A stretch of DNA of 64,000 nt from Tenacibaculum finnmarkense (GTDB lineage: Bacteria; Bacteroidota; Bacteroidia; Flavobacteriales; Flavobacteriaceae): NCBI RefSeq assembly GCF_900239185.1, contig NZ_OENA01000098.1, positions 62,001-126,000 on the forward strand. The letters run 5' to 3'. The translations under genes were made by a program, and so were the position numbers. Below are positions 35,971 to 44,646 of the stretch, one piece after another; position 1 is the first letter of the stretch, and the number at the start of each line of letters is the position of its first letter. The notes under the pieces are model-generated. The model saw only the letters and a list, made by a program, of their open reading frames with translations. It did not search any database and was not told the origin of the DNA.

Positions 35971-37016
35971 ATGAAAAAAATAAATTTTTTAATGTTTTTG
36001 TTTGCATTTACTGTAATTACACAGTGTTTAAATGCTCAAGTATCAGAAAAAATAATGATAAAAAATAAGGAAATTTATCTCGCAGGAGGTTGTTTTTGGG
36101 GAATAGAGCATTTTTTACAACAAATCGGAGGTGTTATAAATACCGAGGTTGGGTATGCTAATGGAAAAATTATAAATCCGACTTATAAAATTATATCTAC
36201 TACGGAAACAGGTTTTGTTGAAACAGTGAAAGTAGAATATAATCCAGCTCAAATTACATTAAAAAAACTTTTAAAATTATTGATCCAACAAAACTTAATC
36301 AACAAGGAAATGATATAGGTACACAGTATCGAACAGGTATATATTATACTGAAAAAATAGATGAAGCTATTGTAAAGTTAACTTTAAACGAACTTACTAA
36401 ATTATATGATAACCCTATTGTGGTAGAATCTAATATATTACAAAATTATTATCGAGCAGAACAGTATCATCAAAAGTATTTAGATAAAAATCCTTCAGGA
36501 TATTGTCATATTCCTAAATTCTTTTTTCAAATGACGAAAGAGGCTAATCGAATATCAGATTCAAACAATCAGATTTATAAAAAACAAAGTGATACAGCGC
36601 TTAAAAATAAATTAAGTAATTTACAATACGAAGTAACACAAAAAAATGCTACAGAAGTGCCCTTTAAAAATGAATATTGGAATGAATTTAGAGAGGGGAT
36701 TTATGTAGATATTACAACAGGTGAACCATTATTTATATCTACGGATAAATTTGAGTCTGGTTGTGGATGGCCAAGTTTTTCAAAACCTTTAAGTAAATCA
36801 TCAGTTTATGAGAAAACAGATAAAACATTAGGTATGCTTCGTACTGAAATACGTAGTAAAACAGGAAATTCTCACTTAGGACATGTATTTAATGATGGCC
36901 CTGCTGATAAAGGAGGTTTAAGATATTGTATTAATAGTGCCTCTTTACGTTTTATTTCTAAAGAAGAAATGAAAAGAGGGAAGTATAAAAAATTTCTTTA
37001 TCTGTTAGACAAATAA
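35971..37016 (+). pseudogene. msrAB: Bifunctional methionine sulfoxide reductase MsrAB, frameshifted
   Basis: An exported MsrA-MsrB fusion that repairs methionine sulfoxide. The signal peptide is residues 1-22 (FLFAFTVITQCLNAQ). The MsrA domain shows the catalytic AGGCFWGIEHF. The frame then breaks near 36270-36282: frame 1 ends at a stop at 36316-36318, while the continuation [19 protein letters not shown], a normal MsrA stretch, is in another frame and runs on through MsrB. The MsrB domain keeps [21 protein letters not shown] and [11 protein letters not shown] with its catalytic cysteine. Loss of 13 bases fits (see findings). As read, MsrA is truncated; MsrB could be translated from 36420 (GTG) without a signal peptide. 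Assembly error is an alternative. Confidence 0.8.
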
Positions 37017-37612
37017 ATAGAGACTTGTTTTTGTGTAGGTTACTCATCATCTGTTAATAAAAATAAAGAGTGAGTTATCTAAATGAAAAATAATTATAAT
37101 TATTAAGTATTTATGATTAAAAAATAGTTGCAAAATTGTTATTAAATAAAATTTACCAGCTGTTTTATTCTATAAAAATTGTAAAATTAAACTCTTATAA
37201 TTTTGATATTAAGGGATTTTTATAATTTCACTATATGTATCTACTTGAATATGAGTGTTTTAATTTTTATTATAATTTATAATGATTATTAATAGTTTAT
37301 TAATGATGAAAGTGTAAATTGCCAGTATGTAATTTAACCTTAATATGATATACTAGTCATTTGTAATTAATGGTCTTTTTACTAGAAATAAGAGATGGCA
37401 TATCCCCCGAGTGCAATCGAACTGCGTGATAAATTACTTTTGTAATATGTCATTATAGCTGTTTAAAATCCTATATTTATATTTCATAATTAAGAGATAT
37501 GAAAATAAGGAGTGACTTCTTTGGTGTGATACTGTTCAAAAAACAATCGGTTAATCTGATTTGTTTCCTTATTTTAAATAAATTATAATTAACACATAAA
37601 TATATTTTAAAA
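37017..37612. other. Gene-free 600-bp gap before the cytolysin gene
   Basis: AT-rich DNA without a credible reading frame. It holds a TACTTTTG box at 37435-37442, a possible -7 element for the cytolysin with a leader of about 170 bases, and a short G+C-richer patch at about 37400-37428 (CCCCCGAGTGCAATCGAAC). No repeat of the families seen elsewhere was recognised. Confidence 0.5.
37435..37442 (+). promoter_or_regulatory. Possible -7 box TACTTTTG upstream of the cytolysin gene
   Basis: TACTTTTG matches TAnnTTTG 170 bases before the start. If the ECF sigma factor upstream controls this gene its box would be different, so this is one candidate only. Confidence 0.3.
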
Positions 37613-39340
37613 ATGAAGAAATATAGAGGGTTTACAGTACTTGCATTATGTTTAACTATGCTAGTATCTTGTAATGAAGAAGAGACTTTTGATGGTAAAA
37701 ATTTAAAAGCATCTAAAAGTCAATTTTTAAATGAAGATATTCCAGATGGAATTAGTAATTTAGTGATTAAAGATATTACCAAATACAATAGAGGTTTAAT
37801 ATCTGAGGTTGAAACAAACTGTGTAGAGGAAGAAGTAAGTTTTGATAAAACAGATTCAGATTTTTTTCTAATTAATCCAAATGGAAGCTTGTTATGGCCA
37901 GGTAACTTAGTCGGAGCAAGGTCTATTCAAGATGGATCTCCAACATCTGTTCCATTTTATGGTAGAGATAGAAATTCAATTGAGATAGGTTTAGATGTTA
38001 TTTCAGGTACATCTGCATCTACATCTACAATTATTCCGAACCCAACACCCGGTTCTGTGAGAAATGAGTTGAATAGAATTTTAGGAAACTACTATGATTC
38101 AGGAGCTCGTTTTCCAGCAGCATTTGAAGTATCTATAGAAAGAGTTCATAACTCAAGTGATTTACAATTTGCTTTAAAAGCTGGTTACTCAGGTTCAGGA
38201 GTTGATGTTGCTGGTCAATTAGGAATTAATTTTAGTGATAAAAAAACACGTTATGTAGTTTCATTAAAACAACGTTTTTTTACTGCAACAGTAACGCCTA
38301 AGGCTGAATTAATAGGTGATAGAGGATGGTTTAATAATAGTGTAACTCCTGAAAATCTTACTAATTATGTAACTGATTATAAGGAAAATATTTCAAATGT
38401 TAATATGAATCCAGCTTCTTATATCGAATCTATAACATATGGTAGATTATTTTCTTTGATTTATGAATCTTCAGAGAGTGCTAAAGATGTCTCGGCTGCA
38501 TTAAATTTTGCATATAAAGGCGCTATAGGTTCTGTTAAAGCTGATGTTTCTACAAAATATAATCAAACATTACAGAATACTACAGTAAAAGTAAAGCAAA
38601 TTGGTGGAGATGCACAGCCAGGAATAACTGCAGGTTTAAGTGCGGTATCGGGTGATTTGAAAGCTATAAATACTTTCTTAAAAGAAGGAGCAAATGTATC
38701 TAGAACAAATCCAGGATATCCTATTTCGTATAAAGTAAATTACGTATCTAATAACTCTCCTTTTAAGGTTGTAAGCAATGTTAAGTATGTGCAAAGAGAT
38801 TGTGAACTTGTAAGTAGAAAAAAAGTACGATTTAACCCATTAACTGTTTCTACTAATTATTGGGGGTACGATCATGGTACTTCTGGTTTAGAATTATTTG
38901 GAAAATTAAGTGTACAAAAATTTAATAAAGCTACAAATAGTTGGTATAGTATAGGATCTTCTATTAATTGGGGGTTTAGTAATGAGCACGTAGTAAGGGA
39001 TTTTTACAAATTTGATACCACAAAAAATATTTGGAATCGCAGTAAATTTATTGATTTTGATGTAGATCAAGTAAATGGTGAGCGATTTAGACTAGTATCT
39101 GTTGCTGGTGAAGCTGATGATCGTTATGTAGTTCAAGAAGATGGAGGTACTGCTGCTATTATATATGAGTATAATGCAGAAAAAAAAGAATGGATAGGTT
39201 ATGATAGCCGTAATAAATTAATTTCTGTACCAAAAAATAACAATGGTAATTCATTTGAATTTTTAAATGCTATTGATGGGTACTACGGTGGAGAATATGA
39301 TAAAATATCTTTGAAATATAGTATCTATTTTTTGAATTAA
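37613..39340 (+). CDS. Cholesterol-dependent-cytolysin-like pore-forming lipoprotein
   Basis: A 575-residue protein with a lipoprotein signal (lipobox LVSC at 17-20). Residues about 90-400 resemble domains 1-3 of thiol-activated cytolysins: SLLWPGNLVGARS (92-104), the glycine-rich QLGINFSD with KQRFFTATVTP (219-229), ITYGRLFSLIYESSESAKD (274-292) and a glycine pair at 331-332. These match the core that rearranges into the pore. The C-terminal 170 residues lack the tryptophan-rich undecapeptide of classical members, so the target-binding part is different, as in the CDC-like proteins of Bacteroidota. The gene stands alone after the ECF-Msr region. Activation and prey are unknown. Confidence 0.8.
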   Translation: MKKYRGFTVLALCLTMLVSCNEEETFDGKNLKASKSQFLNEDIPDGISNLVIKDITKYNRGLISEVETNCVEEEVSFDKTDSDFFLINPNGSLLWPGNLVGARSIQDGSPTSVPFYGRDRNSIEIGLDVISGTSASTSTIIPNPTPGSVRNELNRILGNYYDSGARFPAAFEVSIERVHNSSDLQFALKAGYSGSGVDVAGQLGINFSDKKTRYVVSLKQRFFTATVTPKAELIGDRGWFNNSVTPENLTNYVTDYKENISNVNMNPASYIESITYGRLFSLIYESSESAKDVSAALNFAYKGAIGSVKADVSTKYNQTLQNTTVKVKQIGGDAQPGITAGLSAVSGDLKAINTFLKEGANVSRTNPGYPISYKVNYVSNNSPFKVVSNVKYVQRDCELVSRKKVRFNPLTVSTNYWGYDHGTSGLELFGKLSVQKFNKATNSWYSIGSSINWGFSNEHVVRDFYKFDTTKNIWNRSKFIDFDVDQVNGERFRLVSVAGEADDRYVVQEDGGTAAIIYEYNAEKKEWIGYDSRNKLISVPKNNNGNSFEFLNAIDGYYGGEYDKISLKYSIYFLN

Positions 39341-39364
39341 CAATATAATAATAATAGTTTTAAA

Positions 39365-39393
39365 AAAAAGGAGGTCAATTTGACCTCCTTTTT
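39365..39393. terminator. Two-way terminator between the cytolysin and folD genes
   Basis: Stem AAAAAGGAGGTCA/TGACCTCCTTTTT around ATT, between convergent genes. Confidence 0.88.
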
Positions 39394-39416
39394 ATTTATA
39401 TAATTTGTTTTTTATT

Positions 39417-40292
39417 TTATGAATTTCTATGGCAAGCTAACAAGGTGTTTTTTAATAACATTGCAATAGTCATAGGACCAACACCACCAGGAACAGGCGT
39501 TATAAATGCTGATTTTTTTGAAACTTCATCAAAAGCAACATCACCAACCAAACGGAAACCACTCTTTTTAGACGAATCGGCAACACGGGTAATTCCTACA
39601 TCAATTACCGTTACATTTTCCTTTACCATATCAGCCTTTAAAAATTCAGGAATTCCTAAAGCAGCAATAATAATATCAGCCTGTAAGGTAATTTCTTTTA
39701 AATTTTTAGTTCTACTATGTGTTAAAGTAACAGTAGCGTTTCCAACGTTTCTTTTTTGAGATAATAAAATACTCATTGGGCTACCAACAATATGACTACG
39801 CCCAATAACTACCACGTTTTTACCAGAAGTTTCTACCTTATAGCGGTCTAATAATTCTAAAATTCCAAAAGGAGTTGCTGAAATAAAAGTAGGTAAATTT
39901 AATGCCATTTTACCAACATTCGTTGGATGAAAACCATCCACATCTTTGTCTGGGTTTATTGCCATCAATACTTTTTGTTCATTAATGTGATCGGGTAGTG
40001 GTAATTGCACTATAAAACCATCAATATCATTATCAATGTTTAAAATAGCAATTTCATTTAATAATTCTTCTTCTGTGATATCTTCCGATAATCGAATTAA
40101 AGAAGATTCAAAACCGACACGATCACAGGCTTTTACTTTTGCATTAACGTAGGTTAAACTTGCGCCATCGTTACCAACTATAATAGCAGCTAAATGAGGG
40201 GTTTTTTTATCCTGATTTTTTAAATCTAATACATCAATAGCAATTTCTTCTTTAATATCTGCTGATGTTTTCTTACCGTCTAGTAAAATCAT
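39417..40292 (-). CDS. folD: Methylenetetrahydrofolate dehydrogenase/cyclohydrolase
   Basis: FolD interconverts methylene-, methenyl- and formyl-tetrahydrofolate for one-carbon supply. The 291-residue protein contains [14 protein letters not shown] (the catalytic lysine of the YxxxK motif), [22 protein letters not shown], and the NADP-binding [14 protein letters not shown], then [14 protein letters not shown] at the C-terminus. This is the complete standard set. It follows ffh on the same strand, about 80 bases away, with a terminator between them. Confidence 0.97.
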   Translation of the reverse strand: MILLDGKKTSADIKEEIAIDVLDLKNQDKKTPHLAAIIVGNDGASLTYVNAKVKACDRVGFESSLIRLSEDITEEELLNEIAILNIDNDIDGFIVQLPLPDHINEQKVLMAINPDKDVDGFHPTNVGKMALNLPTFISATPFGILELLDRYKVETSGKNVVVIGRSHIVGSPMSILLSQKRNVGNATVTLTHSRTKNLKEITLQADIIIAALGIPEFLKADMVKENVTVIDVGITRVADSSKKSGFRLVGDVAFDEVSKKSAFITPVPGGVGPMTIAMLLKNTLLACHRNS

Positions 40293-40329
40293 TTTGTAGA
40301 GTGTTGTTGTTAATAATTATATCTAAATA

Positions 40330-40355
40330 AAAAGAGAAGCCACGGCTTCTCTTTT
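40330..40355 (-). terminator. Terminator after ffh
   Basis: Stem AAAGAGAAGCC/GGCTTCTCTTT, a tight loop, flanked by A and T runs. Confidence 0.75.
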
Positions 40356-40373
40356 TAATATATTGTATTTTAA

Positions 40374-41702
40374 TTATTTCATGTTTTGCATCATTTGCAT
40401 CATCTTTTTTCCGCCACCACCTTGCATCATTTTCATCATTTTGCTCATTTGGTTAAACTGCTTCATCAATTGGTTTATTTCTTGAATTGACGTTCCAGAA
40501 CCTTTTGCAATTCGTTTTTTACGACTCGCATCTATAGAAGAAGGTGTACTTCTTTCTAGCGGAGTCATTGATTGAATAATTGCTTCAATCCCTGTAAAAG
40601 CGCCTTCATCAATATCGACATCTTTTAAGGCTTTACCCGCCCCAGGAATCATTCCAACTAAATCTTTCATGCTACCCATCTTTTTGATTTGTTGAATTTG
40701 ACTTAAAAAGTCATCAAAACCAAATTGATCTTTTGCAATTTTTTTCTGAAGTTTTCTAGCTTCATCTTCATCGTATTGCTCTTGGGCACGTTCTACTAAT
40801 GAGATAACATCTCCCATTCCTAAAATACGATCTGCCATACGATCGGGGTGAAAAATATCAATGGCATCCATCTTTTCACCAGTACCAATAAACTTAATCG
40901 GTTTATTTACGACTGATTTAATAGATAATGCAGCTCCACCACGAGTATCACCGTCTAATTTTGTTAGTACAACACCATCAAAATTTAAAATATCGTTAAA
41001 GGCTTTTGCGGTGTTTACAGCATCTTGCCCTGTCATTGAATCTACCACAAATAACGTTTCCTGCGGATTAACAGCTTTATGAATGTTTGAAATTTCATCC
41101 ATCATTTCTGTATCAACAGCCAAACGACCAGCGGTATCAATAATTACTACATTTTTACCCGTTGCTTTTGCATGCTTAATAGCATTTTGAGAAATTTCAA
41201 TCGGGTTTTTATTGTCAACCTCGGCATAAACTTCTACACCAATTTGTTCACCAACAACTTGTAACTGATTAATAGCGGCAGGACGATACACATCACAACC
41301 TACTAATAATACTTCTTTCGACTTTTTAGTTTTTAAGAAGTTTGCTAATTTACCTGAAAAAGTAGTTTTACCAGATCCTTGTAAACCAGACATTAGGATA
41401 ACGCTCATTGAACCTCCTAAATTAATACCAACAGTGTCACCACCCATTAAATCGGTCAATTCATCTTTAACTAATTTAACCATTAATTGCCCTGGGTTTA
41501 ACGTAGTTAATACGTCTTGTCCTATGGCTTTTTGCTGTACTCTTTTAGTAAATTCTTTGGCGATTTTAAAGTTAACATCGGCATCTAATAAAGCTCTACG
41601 AACTTCTTTTAGTGTTTCAGCAACGTTAACTTCTGTAATCTTTCCGTGTCCTTTAAGCGTATGTAACGCTTTATCTAACTTTTCACTTAAATTATTAAAC
41701 AT
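40374..41702 (-). CDS. ffh: Signal recognition particle protein Ffh
   Basis: The GTPase of the signal recognition particle, which targets nascent membrane proteins. The 442-residue protein has the N domain (MFNNLSEKLDKALHTLKGHG), the G domain with GLQGSGKTTFSGKLANF, VGCDVYRPAAINQL, DTAGRL and TKLDGDTRGGAALS, and a methionine-rich M domain ending KMMKMMQGGGGKKMMQMM that binds signal peptides. Length and motifs are standard. The promoter TATATTTG lies 24 bases upstream. Confidence 0.97.
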   Translation of the reverse strand: MFNNLSEKLDKALHTLKGHGKITEVNVAETLKEVRRALLDADVNFKIAKEFTKRVQQKAIGQDVLTTLNPGQLMVKLVKDELTDLMGGDTVGINLGGSMSVILMSGLQGSGKTTFSGKLANFLKTKKSKEVLLVGCDVYRPAAINQLQVVGEQIGVEVYAEVDNKNPIEISQNAIKHAKATGKNVVIIDTAGRLAVDTEMMDEISNIHKAVNPQETLFVVDSMTGQDAVNTAKAFNDILNFDGVVLTKLDGDTRGGAALSIKSVVNKPIKFIGTGEKMDAIDIFHPDRMADRILGMGDVISLVERAQEQYDEDEARKLQKKIAKDQFGFDDFLSQIQQIKKMGSMKDLVGMIPGAGKALKDVDIDEGAFTGIEAIIQSMTPLERSTPSSIDASRKKRIAKGSGTSIQEINQLMKQFNQMSKMMKMMQGGGGKKMMQMMQNMK

Positions 41703-41726
41703 GTATCGGCTTCATTTTTAGAGCTA

Positions 41727-41734
41727 CAAATATA
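41727..41734 (-). promoter_or_regulatory. -7 box TATATTTG of ffh
   Basis: Minus-strand TATATTTG, exact match to TAnnTTTG, 24 bases before the ffh start. Confidence 0.6.
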
Positions 41735-41866
41735 ATAATTTAGTTGTTAGGACTATGGTTTTTTAAGAGCAGTTTGTTCGATTTTGTTCAATTTGTTGCT
41801 TTTTATTTAAATTAAAATAACTTTTATAAGCAATGTAGTTTGAATTTTTAATAAAAGCAGCAAATT

Positions 41867-41952
41867 CCTAGCCCCGATTGTAGCAATTGTTTGAGCTCCT
41901 TTTTTGATTTTTTTTCAAAAAAGAGCGAGTGCGGAAAGCGGGAAATAGCTTC
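41867..41952 (-). repeat. 90-bp palindromic element, copy 1
   Basis: On the minus strand it opens with GAAGCTATTTCCCGCTTTCC, contains CGCACTCGCT, two A/T-rich arms that pair (TTTTTTGA with TCAAAAAA), GAGCTCAAACAA, and ends CAATCGGGGCTAGG. It starts about 12 bases after the stop codon of the TonB receptor gene in the sense direction. Further copies lie at 47571-47656, 48690-48781 and 61185-61270. Confidence 0.8.
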
Positions 41953-41964
41953 AAATAATTTTTT

Positions 41965-44646
41965 TTAAAAAGAAAATTGAACTTTAGAGTAGTAAAAAGC
42001 ACCGCTACTCCCCATTTGAGTAGCATCCCAAACGCCGCCGCTATCGGTATATTTATCTTGAATTGTTGGATAGGTATTAAAAATATTGCTAGCCCCAGTG
42101 TGTACAATTATATTTTTAAAAAGATGGTATTGAAATTGTAGGTCAACCGTATATTTTGGATGGTAAATGTCGTTATTCATTTTCCAGTCAATTAATGTAA
42201 CGCCGCTAAACCTAGTAATATTTGTGTTGATATTGATTTTTTCTTTTTGATAATTAAAATTTAAGATAAATTTATTTTTAGGGGCAGAGGCTAGTAAAAA
42301 ATGACGCTCTCGAACACCAAAAAAAGTTTCTTTATCGAGGTTTTTATGGGCTACTTTATCTATTTTCATAGAATTTATATTTCCAAATAAGTCTATTGAT
42401 AATTTAGAATTGTTAAATTTTTTAAACCAATTTATTTTAATATCTAAACCGCGGGTAGTACTGTGTACGCCGTTGGCAAAAAATTGAATATTTTGGGCAG
42501 GTAAATTTAAGGTCGTAGCATTGAAATTACCGCTTAATATAATTCGGTCTTTTATTGATATTAAATAAGTATCAACATTAACAATAAAATTATATTTAGG
42601 ATTATAAGCAATTCCGAAGCTCGTATTTTTAGTTTTTTCCTCTTTTAATTTATCGACTCCAAATGTGCGGGAAATAGGGTTGTTATTGGCAATAAGTACC
42701 GATTCGCTAGGAGTATTTCCGATGTAATTTGTAAATGAAAAATTGTAATAAACCTGTGCCAACGAAGGCGCTCTAAAGCCTGTGCTAAAAGAAGTTCTTA
42801 AGTTAAGTGTGGGCAAAAGTTTAATTCTGCTAGCTAATTTATAATTAATGGCATTGCCAAAATCGGTATAATGTTCATATCTGAAAGCGGTGGCAAGCAT
42901 CCATTTTTTGGTGAAATCTACTTCAGAATCTAGGTAGAAACTTAAATTGTTACGGCTTTTTTGCAGCTCATTTTTAGGCGAATACCCAGGAAATCCTTGC
43001 GATGCCCCAGGTCTTATTTTCGTATTTAAAGTAACTAATTTTTCCTTTAATGTTAAAGGAGTAACTAAATTACCCTGGGTGTCGTAGGAACTATAAGAGG
43101 CTTGTTCGCCTGAAAAAATTTGATATTTTTCTAGTCGATGCTCTGTTCCAAAGGCAATATTAATTCCTTTAAAAAATGTAGGAACGTTTTTAGAAAAATC
43201 AATACTTGTGGTATTTTGACTCAATAAATGACCGCCTGCATTAAAGGTTGTAGGCGATTTTTCTAACAAGGTAGCATTTAAGGTGTTTTTAATAAAATAG
43301 TGAAAGTTGTTTATTCCAAAGGTGTTATTAACATCAATATTCCAATTATTGTGGGTTAATTTTAAACCTGTAGAAAAAGATTTATCTGAAATTTTGGCTG
43401 TTATTAAAGGGTCAAAACCTTTCGGGTAAAGCGCTGTTACATTTCGTTCGCTATTCGTTTTTCGTGAAAACGCATAGGCAGCAGTGTTTTTAAAATGATA
43501 TCCGCCGTTTGCATAGAACACTAAATTTTTAGCAATAGGGATTTCTGAGTTAAAAAAGCTACTCGTTTTTTTTATAGCGGCATCGCCATATTTTCTCCTA
43601 ATATCGGTTCCTAATCTGCTGGTTTGGTCTTTTGATAAAAAATCTGACGAAATATTTAAAAACCCTTTATTAAATAATTTAGTGCCGTAATTAATAGCAA
43701 TTTTATAGGTAAAACCATCAATATGACCATCAATATTATTTGTAGCATTCGTGTTTTTACTAGCGTTATTAAAACCAAGTGTTGTCTGTACGTTTAGTGA
43801 ATTAGAATCGTTTTTTAAGAGGATATTTATAACCCCCGCAATAGCGTCAGAACCGTATTGTGCCGATGCGCCATCTTTTAAAATTTCAATTTTTTTAATC
43901 GCCGATACAGGAATGGCGTTTAAATCGGTACCTGAATTTCCTCTTCCACGAGTTCCGTGCAAATTAATAAGCGATGCTTGATGCCTTCTTTTTCCGTTAA
44001 TAAGTACCAAAGTTTGGTCGGGCCCTAAACCTCTGTACGTGGCAGGAGTACTGTGGTCAGCGCCATCGGCACCAGATTGTTTGTTGGCATTAAAAGAAGG
44101 AATGTTTTTTTGTAAAAAGTCATTGATTTCTAGCAAACTGCTTTTTGAGGCTATTTTATTTAAATCGATAATATCAGTAGCAATAGCAGCATCTTTTGTT
44201 GCTCTAAAATTATTTCTAGAACCAGTAACTAACACTTCGTCAAGCTGTAAATTAGCTTTTAACGTGGTGGTGGTGGTTTTTTTATCCGAAGTAAAAATAT
44301 GTTGCGGTTTTGTAGCATATAATACATAATAATTATTGCCTAGTGCATCAATATTTAACGGTGTGATTTTTTTTAAAAGATGTAATGATTCTTTTAAAGA
44401 TAGCGTTTTAAAAGGCACTTTTTTAAAAGTAATATTGCTTAAAATCTGTGGATTGTAAGTAAAGTGTACGGAGTGTTTGTCGCTTAAATAAGTTAGTAAT
44501 TGAGCAAGCGAAAGGCTATCTTTTTTATTAATGTTATTTTGACCACAAAGCGAAAGCGTCGTAAAAAAACATAAAAACCAAAAGAGGATTATGTTTATTG
44601 ATATACGTTTTTTTAAAGAGACAAATTGTTTGATAAAATGAAAAAT
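41965..44646 (-). CDS. TonB-dependent outer-membrane receptor with STN domain
   Basis: A receptor of about 893 residues. The frame upstream of the first canonical start (GTG at 44418) is open and encodes a clear signal peptide (ILFWFLCFFTTLSLCGQ) and an STN secretin/TonB domain (SLSLAQLLTYLSDKHSVHFT), so the gene must begin near 44646. The only codon there is ATT, sitting in TAATT where the FecR stop TAA overlaps it; a TAATG overlap with ATG changed to ATT is the simplest reading. Downstream come the plug (VLVTGSRNNF, DLNAIPVSAIKKIEILKDGASAQYGSDAIAGVINI, quoted in parts) and beta-barrel strands. With FecR and an ECF factor upstream it is a signalling-type uptake receptor; the substrate is unknown. 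Confidence 0.82.
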   Translation of the reverse strand: MFHFIKQFVSLKKRISINIILFWFLCFFTTLSLCGQNNINKKDSLSLAQLLTYLSDKHSVHFTYNPQILSNITFKKVPFKTLSLKESLHLLKKITPLNIDALGNNYYVLYATKPQHIFTSDKKTTTTTLKANLQLDEVLVTGSRNNFRATKDAAIATDIIDLNKIASKSSLLEINDFLQKNIPSFNANKQSGADGADHSTPATYRGLGPDQTLVLINGKRRHQASLINLHGTRGRGNSGTDLNAIPVSAIKKIEILKDGASAQYGSDAIAGVINILLKNDSNSLNVQTTLGFNNASKNTNATNNIDGHIDGFTYKIAINYGTKLFNKGFLNISSDFLSKDQTSRLGTDIRRKYGDAAIKKTSSFFNSEIPIAKNLVFYANGGYHFKNTAAYAFSRKTNSERNVTALYPKGFDPLITAKISDKSFSTGLKLTHNNWNIDVNNTFGINNFHYFIKNTLNATLLEKSPTTFNAGGHLLSQNTTSIDFSKNVPTFFKGINIAFGTEHRLEKYQIFSGEQASYSSYDTQGNLVTPLTLKEKLVTLNTKIRPGASQGFPGYSPKNELQKSRNNLSFYLDSEVDFTKKWMLATAFRYEHYTDFGNAINYKLASRIKLLPTLNLRTSFSTGFRAPSLAQVYYNFSFTNYIGNTPSESVLIANNNPISRTFGVDKLKEEKTKNTSFGIAYNPKYNFIVNVDTYLISIKDRIILSGNFNATTLNLPAQNIQFFANGVHSTTRGLDIKINWFKKFNNSKLSIDLFGNINSMKIDKVAHKNLDKETFFGVRERHFLLASAPKNKFILNFNYQKEKININTNITRFSGVTLIDWKMNNDIYHPKYTVDLQFQYHLFKNIIVHTGASNIFNTYPTIQDKYTDSGGVWDATQMGSSGAFYYSKVQFSF

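Noticed and set aside
36270..36290. Programmed ribosomal frameshifting in msrAB
   Set aside because: There is no slippery heptamer followed by a clear downstream structure, and three to four residues are missing as well as a base, so a simple frame change would not restore a normal MsrA.
36420..37016. MsrB as an independent complete gene starting with GTG
   Set aside because: The frame is open far upstream, contains the missing MsrA segment (DPTKLNQQG), and the start lacks a signal peptide although the fusion is exported. It is treated as the second half of a broken msrAB.
41868..42107. A 79-codon minus-strand reading frame overlapping the TonB gene end
   Set aside because: It lies in the 3' end of the receptor gene and in the 90-bp repeat, has no family resemblance, and follows the repeat's palindrome, so it is a shadow.
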